Shown piece by piece: positions 7,455-17,382 of a DNA stretch of 64,000 bases (its first letter is position 1; each line of letters begins with the position of its first letter). Position numbers and translations under genes: made by a program. The notes under the pieces were generated by a model that did no database searches, was not told the DNA's origin, and worked only from the letters and a program-made list of their open reading frames with translations. The stretch comes from Herpetosiphon gulosus (GTDB lineage: Bacteria > Chloroflexota > Chloroflexia > Chloroflexales > Herpetosiphonaceae): NCBI RefSeq assembly GCF_039545135.1, contig NZ_BAABRU010000004.1:1-64000 (forward strand), given 5' to 3'.

Positions 7455-9707
7455 TTACCAACCGCTATTGCCAGTACCCCGATTAATCGTAAATTGATTA
7501 GCAGGCGCTTGGTTGTTCAAGCCGCCATTAGCCGGATTGCTCACTACCACATTGCTAAATGTAGCATTACCACGAGCATTGGCATTCAGCAACAAGCCAT
7601 AGGTTCCAGCATTATTAATTCGAATATTGCTGAAGCTGGCATTTTGTAACGTTGCCGAAGTGATGCCGCCATCTGAGCCTTGCAGGTGAATCCCAGCAAA
7701 GGTTGGACTTTCGATCAAGATGTCGTTGACGGTCAAGCCTGGGATTGGCCCACGATCGGTGTGGACTTTCAACGCGCCATGCTGTTGGTTCCACATCGGC
7801 CCACCCACCCGAATCAACGAGTTGCGCTGAACGCTGATAAAGCCGCCAAATGGATGCGAATCGAATTGCTGGGCAATTAGCACACCAGGATAAGTAACCA
7901 CATCGGCGCAAATATTATCCTCAACCCGCATATTTTGGCCACCATAAATTGCAAAACAATTGGCTCGCCACGGCAATTGCACGGTGTTGAAACGGAAGGT
8001 ATTCGCAATATTCACTGGACCATGAGCGGCGGGCGACCACGAAGCCAATGCATCATCGCCAGTGCTGCGGAAGTGGCTATTTTCGACCACCGAGTTGCTT
8101 GAGCCATTGCACAAATTCACGCCATCAGCAAATAAGTTGCGAAACCGGCTGCCTGTAATCACCAATCCATCGGTTGGCGCTGCCTGGTTATCCGAGCCAA
8201 CCCACCAGCCAACTTTGGTATGCTCAACCCAAACATTCTCCACCCGCGAGCCTGAGCCAGCGCTGCCATTGAAGGCATTTTCAGCAGCGCCATCGTTGCG
8301 GGTCACGGCCTCGCCAGTGATCGCAAAGTTGTAAAAACGACAATTATTACCAATGCAATGGAAACGTGCCCACGGCCCACGCAGCACCGAATACCACATG
8401 CCAGCCCCGCGCACGGTCACATCGGAAATGGTAATGCCTGCGTCGCTTTGAATTTGGGAGCGCAAATCAAACGTGCCCGCCGGAATCCACACGCCTTTCG
8501 CGTGAGCACGGGCAGTGTTAATACAATTTTGCAAGGCTTGACCATCGTCGCCGCCGCCGTTGGCGGTCGCACCACAATCGGCAGTCAGCGAAAGAAAATT
8601 AGCAGGCTGGGTTTGGGCGGCCCCAACTTGCTCCAAATCAACCAAATCAATTACATAAAATGCTGCTTGATCGTCGCCATCTTTTTGCAATTTAATCGTT
8701 GCACCTTGAGGAATGTCGCCAACCAAGGCTCGTGCTTCATCGAAAAAGTTATGTGCGCCGCCAGCACTTGGGTTATTCAAGCTGCTGGTTTCGCCGCCAT
8801 AGACCCAAGCATAGCGCGAAGTCAATCCCAATTTTTGGCGAAATACGCCGTTAACATACAAACTCAGGCTAGCATCAAGCCCGCCACCATTGGCCGCATC
8901 AGGAATTGAATAGCGCACCACAATCGAGTTGGCCGTGGTGTTGCTGGTAAATTGCACAAACTCACCAGTGCTGTTGAGTTCGACGCTGCGGCGGCCCGAT
9001 GATTCAGTTGCCAGATTGCCGAAGGTTCGGCTTGGCCCCAAAATTGTGCCGTTGGTCGCCATTGTTTCAGCTTCATATTCGATCCATGGCACAGTTGCGC
9101 CACGATTGGCTGGGAGCTGCGGCGTGCTGGTTGGCACAATTGGGCTAGCAGTTGGGGCAATCGGCGTGTTGGTTGGTGGGGCAGGCGTGCGCGTCGGCGG
9201 AATTGGCGTGCTGGTCGGGGTTCCGGTAGCAACTGTTTCAATCCACCATTGGGCACTTTGCCAAGCAGGATAAATGCTGCCGTGCTGGGCAAAACCCAAT
9301 TGATTTTCAACATGAATATATTCCCAGCTATGCCAAGCGCTGCGAATATAACTCGCGCCATCGGGAGCCGCCTCGATTACCCAACGTGCGCTCTCCCACA
9401 CATCGGCAATCGTGATACTCTCAACTGCTTCAAGTTGATGTTCAATCGCCATATAGTGACCAGTTGCCCGATTTTTGAGCCGCTTAGCTCCTTGATAATC
9501 CTCAATCACCCAATGCGAACTTTGATCGTTAATATTCGGCGAGCCATAGCGCACCTGGCTATTGGTTTCGTAGAGATAAGTATTCTGCCAACGATTCTTA
9601 ATCCGTACATAGGTCACGGCTGAAGCTGAACCAACCGCCAAGTTGGCCATAATAATCGCGATCAGCAGCAACAAACTACCAAATACTTGCTTACGTCGCT
9701 GAGACAT
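7455..9707 (-). CDS. Secreted GH87-type alpha-1,3-glucanase (mycodextranase-like)
   Basis: A 750-aa exported glycan hydrolase. It has a signal peptide (1-30), a beta-trefoil-like or fascin-like binding region (about 31-160, repeated W/IE motifs), a Pro/Thr linker (about 162-200), a carbohydrate-binding-module-like domain (about 206-360, EYEAETMATNG) and a right-handed beta-helix catalytic domain (about 370-745). Three aspartates, D528 (FADGVNLCNG), D551 and D552 (STGDDALAS), have the 23/24 spacing I recall for the catalytic Asp triad of GH87 alpha-1,3-glucanases. GH87 enzymes cut alpha-1,3-glucan of fungal walls and dental plaque, which suits a predatory or lytic lifestyle. The start has AAGGAG. 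Confidence 0.85.
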   Translation of the reverse strand: MSQRRKQVFGSLLLLIAIIMANLAVGSASAVTYVRIKNRWQNTYLYETNSQVRYGSPNINDQSSHWVIEDYQGAKRLKNRATGHYMAIEHQLEAVESITIADVWESARWVIEAAPDGASYIRSAWHSWEYIHVENQLGFAQHGSIYPAWQSAQWWIETVATGTPTSTPIPPTRTPAPPTNTPIAPTASPIVPTSTPQLPANRGATVPWIEYEAETMATNGTILGPSRTFGNLATESSGRRSVELNSTGEFVQFTSNTTANSIVVRYSIPDAANGGGLDASLSLYVNGVFRQKLGLTSRYAWVYGGETSSLNNPSAGGAHNFFDEARALVGDIPQGATIKLQKDGDDQAAFYVIDLVDLEQVGAAQTQPANFLSLTADCGATANGGGDDGQALQNCINTARAHAKGVWIPAGTFDLRSQIQSDAGITISDVTVRGAGMWYSVLRGPWARFHCIGNNCRFYNFAITGEAVTRNDGAAENAFNGSAGSGSRVENVWVEHTKVGWWVGSDNQAAPTDGLVITGSRFRNLFADGVNLCNGSSNSVVENSHFRSTGDDALASWSPAAHGPVNIANTFRFNTVQLPWRANCFAIYGGQNMRVEDNICADVVTYPGVLIAQQFDSHPFGGFISVQRNSLIRVGGPMWNQQHGALKVHTDRGPIPGLTVNDILIESPTFAGIHLQGSDGGITSATLQNASFSNIRINNAGTYGLLLNANARGNATFSNVVVSNPANGGLNNQAPANQFTINRGTGNSGW

Positions 9708-9812
9708 CCATCCACTCCTTAATTAAAAATAGCCCGCTACCTGGCCTCCAGTATAGCGAGCCAATTGCTTAGGAATGTTCAGCTATAGTACAGTTATAGT
9801 TAATATTTTTAA

Positions 9813-11417
9813 TTACTCTCCATTAGCCAAAATCACACTTGGCTCAACATCGGGCAGGCTAGGCGGGGCAATTGGCAAGGTCCAATAGAAGCGCGAGCCT
9901 TTGCCCAGCGTGCTATCGGCCCACATGCGGCCACCATGAGCCTCAATAATCGATTTAGTCAGATACAAACCCAAGCCAGCGCCCTGAGTTTCACGGGCCA
10001 AGCGATTATCGACCCGATAAAATGGCGCGAATAATTTAGGCAATTCCTCTTGGGCAATGCCAATACCTTCGTCGGTCACATAGCTGAGCACATGGCCATT
10101 CTCCGGCCAGCCGCCTAGGCGAATCACGCCACCCTCGGGCGAATATTTAATTGCATTTGAGATTAAATTGGAGAGCACCATGCGAATCCGCTCTTGATCG
10201 GCATAGACATGCGGCAGTTTTGGCTCGAAGCGTAGTTGAAATTCAAAACGCTGATCAACTGTCGCGGCAAAGGCGGCTACCACATCAGCAGCCAAATCGC
10301 TCAGATCAAATGGCGCTGGATGCAAACGCAAGCCACCCGCCTGCATGCGCGAAACTTCCAGCAAATCACCAATTAATCGTGCCAAGCGATCAGCTTCTTC
10401 TTCGATGCCTGTCAACATTTCAGCTTTGGTAGCTTTGTTGAGCTTTACGTCGGTGCGGCTGAGCGTGCTAGCGTAGCCTTTGATAATCGCAACTGGGGTT
10501 TTTAATTCATGCGACATCACCGAAATAAAGGTCGATTGCTGCTGCTCATCGCGTTTTTGCTTGGTAATATCGCGAATATTGGCAATTGCCCCGCCAAAAC
10601 GGCCCGTTGGCTCGCGTACCACGCTATACGATGAGCCAACATAAATCTCATGACCATCGCGATGAGTCACCCAACCCTCAACCGAAGGATGATCATTATC
10701 GGGGAAGAGTTGCAATGGACAGGCAGTTAAGCAAATATTGACCCCTTGCTGGTTGTGAATTGCCAATACTTCGGCGCATGGTCGCCCCAAAGCCTCTTCA
10801 CGCGACCAACCAGTCAAGCGCTCCATGGCCGCGTTGAAACGGGTAATTCGCCAACGGGTATCGAGCATCATCATGCCATCGGCGCTCGATTCGATAATTG
10901 CATCGAGCCGCCCACGTTCAGCAATTGCTTCGGCATAGAGTTGCGAATTATTGACCGCAATCGCCGCAAAATCAACAAAAGCGCTGAGCAATTGACGATC
11001 ATCAGCGGTAAAACCCACATTGAGCGCTGCCCGCAACACCAACATCATGCCCAATTGCTGATCGCCGGTAACCATTGGCAAGGCCACAACTTGGCGCAAC
11101 GGCACATTCAAGGCATTCGCCAGCTTGCTTAATTCTGCCGACATGTGGCTTGATTGAGGGCCTTCACTTTGTAAAACATGCAAAATTTCATCGAAGGCCG
11201 ACCACAAACTGGGAGTAAGCCCATAGGCGGCGCGAATTTCGAGCCGCTGATTGGGATTGTACAAGGCGATCAAGCCATAATTACCCGCCAACAACTCGAC
11301 TGCTTGGGCGATCACCAGATTGAGCAACGGCTCAGCATCAAGCTGGGCAGCCATTGCCCGCATCAAACGCAATAAATAATCACGTTGGCGTAATCGCAGA
11401 TCCTGAGGCTCTAACAT
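9813..11417 (-). CDS. GAF/PAS sensor histidine kinase
   Basis: A 534-aa cytosolic kinase without clear membrane helices. It has an N-terminal GAF domain (about 20-170), a PAS domain (about 175-300, including MMMLDTRWRITRFNAAMERL), a HisKA dimerisation helix with the phospho-accepting His in MSHELKTP, and a HATPase_c domain with the N (NLISNAIKYSPEGG), G1 (DEGIGI) and G2 (GAGLGLYLTK) boxes. No response regulator is adjacent, so it is an orphan kinase. The ATG at 11417 begins the conserved part. An upstream in-frame start at 11549 would run into the hsp20 gene and is unlikely. It is divergent from hsp20. Confidence 0.88.
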   Translation of the reverse strand: MLEPQDLRLRQRDYLLRLMRAMAAQLDAEPLLNLVIAQAVELLAGNYGLIALYNPNQRLEIRAAYGLTPSLWSAFDEILHVLQSEGPQSSHMSAELSKLANALNVPLRQVVALPMVTGDQQLGMMLVLRAALNVGFTADDRQLLSAFVDFAAIAVNNSQLYAEAIAERGRLDAIIESSADGMMMLDTRWRITRFNAAMERLTGWSREEALGRPCAEVLAIHNQQGVNICLTACPLQLFPDNDHPSVEGWVTHRDGHEIYVGSSYSVVREPTGRFGGAIANIRDITKQKRDEQQQSTFISVMSHELKTPVAIIKGYASTLSRTDVKLNKATKAEMLTGIEEEADRLARLIGDLLEVSRMQAGGLRLHPAPFDLSDLAADVVAAFAATVDQRFEFQLRFEPKLPHVYADQERIRMVLSNLISNAIKYSPEGGVIRLGGWPENGHVLSYVTDEGIGIAQEELPKLFAPFYRVDNRLARETQGAGLGLYLTKSIIEAHGGRMWADSTLGKGSRFYWTLPIAPPSLPDVEPSVILANGE

Positions 11418-11542
11418 GGCTCTAACGCTCCATAGACGTTGTTCTAACACTGCCAGAGTATTATACAAACAGTTACGAAATTGATTGATGCAGACGACAT
11501 CGACAGCAAAAACAAAATCTTTATTGCAAGGAGAATACCACA

Positions 11543-12010
11543 ATGGCAACTATCAATCGTTGGTCACCAGTTGAAGAAGCCCTCAGCTTGCGCGATGCAA
11601 TGAGCCGTTTGTTCGAAGAAAGCTTTGTTGCTCCATCTGCTGCAATGCGCACCGGTTTGAGTGTTGATATGAACGTTTTGGAAAATGCCAATAGCTATAT
11701 CGTTGAAGCTGCCGTGCCTGGTCTCAAAGCTGAAGATCTTGATATTACATTGCAAGAAAATGTATTAACGATCAGCGGTGAAGTTCGCAGCCAAAAATTA
11801 AGCGAAGGCACCACCGCTCATCGCACCGAACGCCGCTATGGCCGCTTCAGCCGCTCGATCAACTTGCCAATGCTGGTCAAGGGCGACCAAATTAGCGCCA
11901 CTTTGGAACATGGCATTCTACGGCTTGATGTTCCAAAGGCTGAAGAAGTCAAGCCACGTAAAATTAGCGTACAGGTTGGCTCAGCCAAAGAACTCGAAGT
12001 TAATAAGTGA
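11543..12010 (+). CDS. Small heat-shock protein, Hsp20 family
   Basis: A 155-aa ATP-independent holdase. The alpha-crystallin domain spans about 45-140, with SYIVEAAVPGLKAEDLDI, the GEVRSQ strand and the closing GILRLDVPKAEE. A C-terminal I-x-V motif (KISVQV) is used for oligomer assembly in this family. AAGGAG stands 10 bp before the ATG. The 125-bp gap to the divergent kinase gene should hold the promoter, but I see no CIRCE element in it. The IS element begins within a few bases of the stop codon. Confidence 0.95.
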   Translation: MATINRWSPVEEALSLRDAMSRLFEESFVAPSAAMRTGLSVDMNVLENANSYIVEAAVPGLKAEDLDITLQENVLTISGEVRSQKLSEGTTAHRTERRYGRFSRSINLPMLVKGDQISATLEHGILRLDVPKAEEVKPRKISVQVGSAKELEVNK

Positions 12011-13330
12011 ACCACCACGCCCACGAGGGGCATGGCTTCTGCCTTCAACGACGGCTACCAGCATTTCGCTGGGTTTACTCCATCTCGAGCAGCGTTTTAG
12101 CTTTCCGTCGTCCCAACGGCAAGCAGGCGTAGCCCCTCGTTCAGAATATTGATTGCCGCATTCTTATCGCGATCATGGATCGCGCCACAGGAGGGGCATG
12201 TCCACACGCGATCTGCTAACGTCAAGGTGATTTTGATCTGGCAGTGATGACAGGTTTTCGATGAGGCGTAGAACCGCCCAATCTTGATGACTTGTCGGCC
12301 ATGCCATTCCGCTTTATCGTGCAGCATTTGCATGAAGGTACTCAGGGCGGCATCACTGAATGATTTAGCCAGCTTGGTTCTCGCAAGGCCTTTAATATTC
12401 AGGTCTTCGATGCACACCACGTCGAATCATTGAACAATATCTAATGCATGCTTATGCAGCCAATCGGTGCGTTGGTTACTAATTTTCTGGTGAATACGGG
12501 CGACGCGCTTACGGGCTTTAGCGCGATTGTTGCTACCTTTTTGGGCGCGTGCGAGTTTCCGCTGAGCGTGGGCAAGTTTCTTCTGGCTCCGGCGGTAGAA
12601 CTTCGGGGGTGCAGTCTTTTCACCTGTGTGCAATGTCGTGAAGGATTCAAGCCCTCCGTCAATGCCCACAGGCCGATCAGCTGTGAGCGGAGTATCAGGG
12701 CGCTCAATATGACAGACAAATACAACCCACCATGCGCCCGTTGCAGCTTGTTTGATTGTTGCACCTTTTGCTCTGCCTTGCAAGGGGCGATGAATGATTG
12801 CTCGCATTTGCCCGATTTTTGGCACGCTGATGGTACGTTCATCAACCACGACCACACCTTGCGGGAAGCGGAGGCTGTGCGGCGTGATTTTGCGTGATTT
12901 GAAACGCGGATACTTGGCGCGTTTGGCGAAAAAGTTGGTAAAGGCCGTTTCTAAATCCATCAGGCTTTGTTGCAACGGTTGCGAATGACAATCACGCAAA
13001 AAGGCCGTTTTGGGCTGGCGTTTCAGATCAACCAGCATCGCTCCAAGCTGTTGATAGCTCAACCGTTGACCTGTTGCTTGGAACTGGGCTTGCTTGCAGT
13101 GCAATGCCCAGTTCCAGACGAAGCGTCGGCAACCAGCCCACTGGACCAAAGTTCCGACTTGGGCAGGCGTGGGTTGAAGACGGTATTTGTAGCAACGGAT
13201 CACGATTCGCATCGTTCGGCTTCCTTAATTGTGATGTGGGAGATTTGTTCACAGTTGTTTCGGTAGGAGATTAAGAAGCCCTCGTATTCCTGGAACAATC
13301 GAGGGCATGGCTACGCTGAACCAAGGAAGG
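12011..13330 (-). mobile_element. tnpB-only IS200/IS605-type element
   Basis: The element is bounded approximately. On the right (3' of tnpB) an imperfect hairpin at 12014-12032 (CCACGCCC / GGGCATGG) starts just after the hsp20 stop. On the left there is a hairpin at 13279-13305 (CCCTCG / CGAGGG). Both ends carry the related sequence CGAGGG(G)CATGGCT. There is no terminal inverted repeat and no tnpA, as expected for non-autonomous TnpB elements moved in trans. The stretch 12011-12096 should contain the 3' part of the guide (omega) RNA. The exact ends and target site cannot be fixed without comparing an empty site. Confidence 0.7.
12097..13212 (-). pseudogene. tnpB: TnpB RNA-guided nuclease, interrupted by an in-frame TGA
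   Basis: The frame would encode about 371 aa of TnpB, the IS200/IS605 RNA-guided endonuclease ancestral to Cas12. Codon 262 (12427-12429) is TGA. The frame continues without a shift, reading HALDIVQ-stop-FDVVCIEDLNIKG, where related proteins usually have a basic residue, so a CGA-to-TGA change is likely. All catalytic parts are present: RuvC-I Asp185 (GIDGG), RuvC-II Glu269 (IEDLN), a four-Cys zinc finger (C322, C325, C340, C343) and RuvC-III Asp (HDRDKNAA). A GTG at 12420 could restart the C-terminal part. The nonsense codon splits the RuvC domain, so the gene is probably dead. Confidence 0.88.
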
Positions 13331-13363
13331 CATAGCAACGGCTATTATACGCGATAATGGCCG

Positions 13364-13410
13364 TTTTTTTGACTGCATACGATAGCGTATATTTCACGCA
13401 GTCAAAAAAA
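13364..13410. repeat. Nested palindrome
   Basis: The outer arms TTTTTTTGACTGC (13364-13376) and GCAGTCAAAAAAA (13398-13410) are perfect 13-bp inverted repeats. Inside them ATACG-ATAG-CGTAT (13377-13390) is a second perfect hairpin. The T-run precedes the stem on both strands, so it does not look like an intrinsic terminator. The rest of 13331-13553, next to the IS end, shows no gene I would support. Confidence 0.7.
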
Positions 13411-13553
13411 ACTGAACTACACCTGATTGATATTCACGAAACAGTTAACGTCTCTTCGTTAGAACTGGCACGCATGCATCCCGCACGGGTCTCCATAGCA
13501 TGGGTCTTGGGGCGGGGTGTTCTGCAGTGTTCTATATAAATCCTAAAAACAGC

Positions 13554-13588
13554 AAAAGCCCTGTGCGCTAGCTGCGCACAGGGCTTTT
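13554..13588. terminator. Terminator of the kelch gene
   Basis: A 15-bp perfect stem (AAAAGCCCTGTGCGC / GCGCACAGGGCTTTT) with a 5-nt loop lies directly 3' of the minus-strand kelch gene. The A/T ends give a U-run on either strand. Confidence 0.9.
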
Positions 13589-13591
13589 TGC

Positions 13592-16561
13592 TTATTTAGA
13601 AGCCCAAGGTAGATAGACTCGATGCGTTTCATTCGTTGGAACTGTCGCGGTTGGCGTTTCACTTGGGGTAATCGTGCCCATCGTAACAGTTGCCGTCGGT
13701 GTATGCGTTTCGGTTACCGTTGGCACTGCCGTCGTCGGAACCGCCGTCGTTGGCACTGCAGTGGTAGTATTGGTTGCCGTTACCGTAATCGTCGGAGTCG
13801 GCGTGTTGGTCGCTGGCTCAGTCGTTGACGGTTCAGGCGTATTGGTCGCAGTTGGCAGATCAGTTGACGTTGGCGGAACCGTCGTGGCGGTTGGCGTATT
13901 AGTTGGAATTTCGGTCGCCGTCGCCGTATCGGTCGCAGTTGGCGGAACCGTTGTAGGTGTGTTAGTTGGCGTATTGGTTGCGGTATTGGTTGCCGTCGCG
14001 GTGTTGGTCGCGGTTGGATTGCTCACCGTCACGGTTGGCGCAGTCGTCGGAGTTGGGGTTAATTGGGTGTCAGTTGGCACAAAATTAACATCAGTCGTCA
14101 GATACAAGCGATCAACGCGGAAACCATCCTCACGCATCCACAAATTCAGGGTATAAACCCCAGCGCTTGGAATAGTAATCGTTGAAGGCACACCATCAGT
14201 TGTATCGCGGAACCAACGCCAAGCACTGAAAATTGGCAAGGTCATCTTATCCGATGAGCTTGATTGCTGGCCATTCAGGCCAATGTGCACCGAATTATCG
14301 CCGCCGCTATCGGCCCAGCCACGCAGCCACACATAATAAGTGCCAGGCGTGGTGAACTTCACGCGATAATCGAGCTGGGGAGCCATGGTGGTGTAGTTGG
14401 TATCCGAAAGCGTGCCAGTATTGGGCAAGACGGCAAAGTAGTTGTTGCCGCTGAAGCCAGGCCGATCAACATCATTGCGGGTTTGCCACGACCACTGACC
14501 ACGGGCGGTATTGCCATGGACTTGCTCAGAATCGAAGCCAACCTGACCATTGCTTTCAAGGTGGGCATTTTCGTCGCTAGCAATCCCTGGGTTATAAATT
14601 TCAGTGATGTTGGTTTGGCTAAAGCCTGCAACCGTGCCACCACCCGCAATATAAATTCGTCCGCCGTTAATCACGGGGAAGATGCCATGGCGGGCAGTTG
14701 GCATGGGTGAGCCAGTGCGCCAGCGGTTGAGAATTGGGTTATAAATATCAACCCGATCATACACGTTACCAGTGACTGCACCTGCGCCATCAAGCGTTTC
14801 GCCGCCAAAAATATAAAACTCGCCGTCAAAATAAACGGCTTTACCCATGCCACCACGGGCTTGCGGCAACGGCGCAATCGTGGCATCGGTCATGCTTGAG
14901 CGCCACGAATTGGCAACAGGATCATAAATTTGGACCGTATCAAAGCCATTGGCAATATTATTACCATCGCCGCTGCCTGGCCCACGCCCACCAAAGACAT
15001 ACAATTTGTTACCATCAGTCGTTGAAGCAGCGTGATTGCGGCCTCGTGGCATAGCAGCAACTTCAGTCCACGTGTTCGCCACTGGATCATAACGGGCAAC
15101 CCGCGTGGTTGTACTGCCGTTGATAATTCCGCCAGCAACATAGGCATAACCATTGATCACGGCTGAGGAGCTAGCCCCAGCGGCAAACGGCATATCTGCG
15201 CCCATAGCCCATGTATTGGACACCGGATCATAGATTTGGACTTTACCATCGCTACTATTATCGAGACCACCAAATAAATAGAATTTACCGTTGATCACTT
15301 CGGCGGCGTGGTGATTGCCACGCAAAGCTCGTTGGGCCAAGGTGGTGGTTGAGCTATAGCTACCAGTCGTCAAATTGTAGCGCAAGGTTGCGGCATTGCC
15401 TTGGCCGACAACATACATTTTATTGCCGATAATCCCGCTGGCGACCTCGCCCAGTGGCACAGGCATGGTGCCGTTCGCTTCCCATGAATCGGGCAAATTG
15501 CCAATCCAGGTGGTATCAGTTTGGCCATAACCGCCGCCAGTCGTCACCACAAGTTGGTTATTCCAAACATCGGCAACTGGGGTTTTACGGTAGGCTGGCA
15601 ACGAAACCAACTTCATCCAAACATCGCTTTTGGGGTCATACATCAGCACATCAGCCGAAGCAAGGCCACTCGTACCACCATTGATCGAGCCACCAATCAC
15701 CAACAAACGGCCACGATAGCCAAAGGTTGATGATGACGTATGGCCTTTGGGAATTGGCATATCAGCAACGCGAGTCCAGGTATTGGTTGCTGGATCGTAG
15801 CGATCAACCTCGGCCTGATTGGCAGATTCTTCGGCTTTGCCATGCTGACCGCCGACGGCGTAAATTTTACCATCGACCACCCCAGCGGCGGTGTGGTTAC
15901 GAGGGTTGGGCATGGCAGCGCGAGAAACCCATGTTGGGTTGGCGAGGCTCAAGTCGAGCATATAGTGGTCGCCGAAGTCCGTATCATCAAATACGCCAGC
16001 GGTACGCACAGCACCACCGAAGAAATAAATTTTCCGATTGACAATTGCTGCGCCAGCGCCACCGCGAGCAACTGGTAAATCGATGCCACGGCTCCACGTT
16101 TTCGTAACTGTGTTCAACTTCCAAACGTGGTTGGTGCTACCGCCTGGGTTATTGCCCAAATAACCGCCGAGCACATAAATATCGGTGCCATCGGCAACAA
16201 CTGGAGCGTGGCTGATCGCCTCGGGAATACTGGCAATCCGTTGCCACGTATTGCTGGCCAAATCATACACATCGACCAAATCAGTGGCATTAATTTGGGT
16301 ACAACAACTAATAAAGCCACCTATTACATACAACTTGCCATTGACAAAGACCCCTTGCGATTCAAAACGTGGTTGCGGCACAGTTGCGCCATCTTGCCAA
16401 CTAAACATCGTCGTTGTGGCACTGGTGGCAATAGCCTGTGGTTGAGCAGTTTGGGCTTCGGCTTGCGACTGCACCAACAACCCCATAATGATCAAGGTCA
16501 GCAGCAGCAACCCGCTCAGCAAGCGGGGCAACAAATCCCTTGAACGAGCGAAAAAGACCAT
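13592..16561 (-). CDS. Secreted kelch-repeat protein with CBM-like domain
   Basis: A 989-aa protein starting at an ATG behind GGAGG. It has a signal peptide or anchor (about 12-38, [17 protein letters not shown]). At least ten kelch repeats follow (about 60-670), each with GG, Y and W positions such as [14 protein letters not shown] and IYIAGGG, forming one or two beta-propellers. Next is a jelly-roll/malectin-like domain (about 690-860, [20 protein letters not shown]) of a kind often found at the end of glycoside hydrolases. A long Thr/Pro linker with TATNT and PTNTP units ends in VYLPWASK. Function is probably surface adhesion or glycan binding; no enzyme active site is evident. An upstream start at 16636 lacks a ribosome-binding site. 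Confidence 0.82.
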   Translation of the reverse strand: MVFFARSRDLLPRLLSGLLLLTLIIMGLLVQSQAEAQTAQPQAIATSATTTMFSWQDGATVPQPRFESQGVFVNGKLYVIGGFISCCTQINATDLVDVYDLASNTWQRIASIPEAISHAPVVADGTDIYVLGGYLGNNPGGSTNHVWKLNTVTKTWSRGIDLPVARGGAGAAIVNRKIYFFGGAVRTAGVFDDTDFGDHYMLDLSLANPTWVSRAAMPNPRNHTAAGVVDGKIYAVGGQHGKAEESANQAEVDRYDPATNTWTRVADMPIPKGHTSSSTFGYRGRLLVIGGSINGGTSGLASADVLMYDPKSDVWMKLVSLPAYRKTPVADVWNNQLVVTTGGGYGQTDTTWIGNLPDSWEANGTMPVPLGEVASGIIGNKMYVVGQGNAATLRYNLTTGSYSSTTTLAQRALRGNHHAAEVINGKFYLFGGLDNSSDGKVQIYDPVSNTWAMGADMPFAAGASSSAVINGYAYVAGGIINGSTTTRVARYDPVANTWTEVAAMPRGRNHAASTTDGNKLYVFGGRGPGSGDGNNIANGFDTVQIYDPVANSWRSSMTDATIAPLPQARGGMGKAVYFDGEFYIFGGETLDGAGAVTGNVYDRVDIYNPILNRWRTGSPMPTARHGIFPVINGGRIYIAGGGTVAGFSQTNITEIYNPGIASDENAHLESNGQVGFDSEQVHGNTARGQWSWQTRNDVDRPGFSGNNYFAVLPNTGTLSDTNYTTMAPQLDYRVKFTTPGTYYVWLRGWADSGGDNSVHIGLNGQQSSSSDKMTLPIFSAWRWFRDTTDGVPSTITIPSAGVYTLNLWMREDGFRVDRLYLTTDVNFVPTDTQLTPTPTTAPTVTVSNPTATNTATATNTATNTPTNTPTTVPPTATDTATATEIPTNTPTATTVPPTSTDLPTATNTPEPSTTEPATNTPTPTITVTATNTTTAVPTTAVPTTAVPTVTETHTPTATVTMGTITPSETPTATVPTNETHRVYLPWASK

Positions 16562-17022
16562 AAAAACGAATCCTCCGCGAAGTTTAACAACGACAAAAGC
16601 TAGTAGAATAAAAAAGGACAATGAGGCTAAACACAATAAATGTCAGGCAAGATCCTCCATGATCGAGCCTGATCATCTCATGGCAGCGATAATACCACGC
16701 TTTGTCCATGATACCCATAGTACTTTGGGCGCAGTTCAGTATGACTTCGCGCGTTAATGTGCCCAACTAACGGTTAATTGTGGGGGATGTTGAAATTAAA
16801 AAGTGTCAAGACTTACGCTGGGTGAGAGGGCTAAAATAGCGCGTTAGATTGATTACAAGCTAGCTTATGCCCCAAAAGTCCTAGGTATTACTATTTACAA
16901 ACTCCTCTAGACACCCTGTCTATCCTATGCTAAGATGAGCCACCACAATCCGTCCAAAGCACAACGTTGGGTCTGTACCATGAAGAGGAGCGCTCCATCG
17001 GCAATCCAAAGGAGCAAATGGC
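16562..17022. other. Divergent intergenic region
   Basis: This gap of about 460 bp separates the kelch gene (minus) and the gliding-type operon (plus). Apart from the plus-strand promoter at 16908-16936 I see no gene, repeat or structured RNA in it. Confidence 0.6.
16908..16936 (+). promoter_or_regulatory. Promoter of the HTH-roadblock-MglA operon
   Basis: TAGACA (16908-16913), a 17-bp spacer and TAAGAT (16931-16936) form a good sigma-70-type promoter about 87 bp upstream of the first ATG of the operon. Confidence 0.6.
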
Positions 17023-17361
17023 ATGCAATTTGATCGAGCGGGTAAACGTGCCAGCAAACTGATCAATGATTATCAACTCACCGACGAGGAGATACACCAA
17101 ATTATCGCCTCGGCGCGGATCAACCTTGCCACCTTCGACCCTGAATACAAAACCAACGTCACGCAACTTGCTCACGAGCTGAGCAAAAGTCGGCCAACGA
17201 TTTATGGCTGGGCGGATCGTGCGATAGTTGCCACAATTGATTCGCTGCGCAATATCCGAACGGGGCGACCGCCGAAAGAAGCCCGTAGCCGCCTCAAACG
17301 GTTGCGAGCGCGACCAACGGCACGATTACGGCGACGATCCTCGGATTCTTCATTCTCGTAG
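17023..17361 (+). CDS. Small helix-turn-helix protein
   Basis: A 112-aa basic protein. The central segment (about 45-68, VTQLAHELSKSRPTIYGWAD) looks like a helix-turn-helix of transposase or phage-regulator type, and the Arg-rich, probably disordered C-terminus (about 80-112) would add DNA affinity. AAAGGAG precedes the ATG. It is the first gene of a run with two roadblock proteins and an MglA-like GTPase, so it may regulate that operon, which is an inference from position. A related + strand ATG at 17018 is out of frame. Confidence 0.7.
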   Translation: MQFDRAGKRASKLINDYQLTDEEIHQIIASARINLATFDPEYKTNVTQLAHELSKSRPTIYGWADRAIVATIDSLRNIRTGRPPKEARSRLKRLRARPTARLRRRSSDSSFS

Positions 17362-17382
17362 TTCGAAGGAGAGCACACCTCC

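Noticed and set aside
12427..13212. Two separate genes in the TnpB region
   Set aside because: The two frames are in the same phase, separated by one TGA and two codons, and together form one TnpB. Calling a frameshift would also be wrong, because no base is missing.
13364..13410. Intrinsic terminator for the nested palindrome
   Set aside because: The T-tract lies before the stem and the A-tract after it on both strands, the reverse of a terminator. The kelch gene already has a proper terminator at 13554-13588.
13357..13539. A 60-aa plus-strand frame covering the nested palindrome
   Set aside because: It has no ribosome-binding site and the sequence is explained by the palindrome. No protein features are visible.
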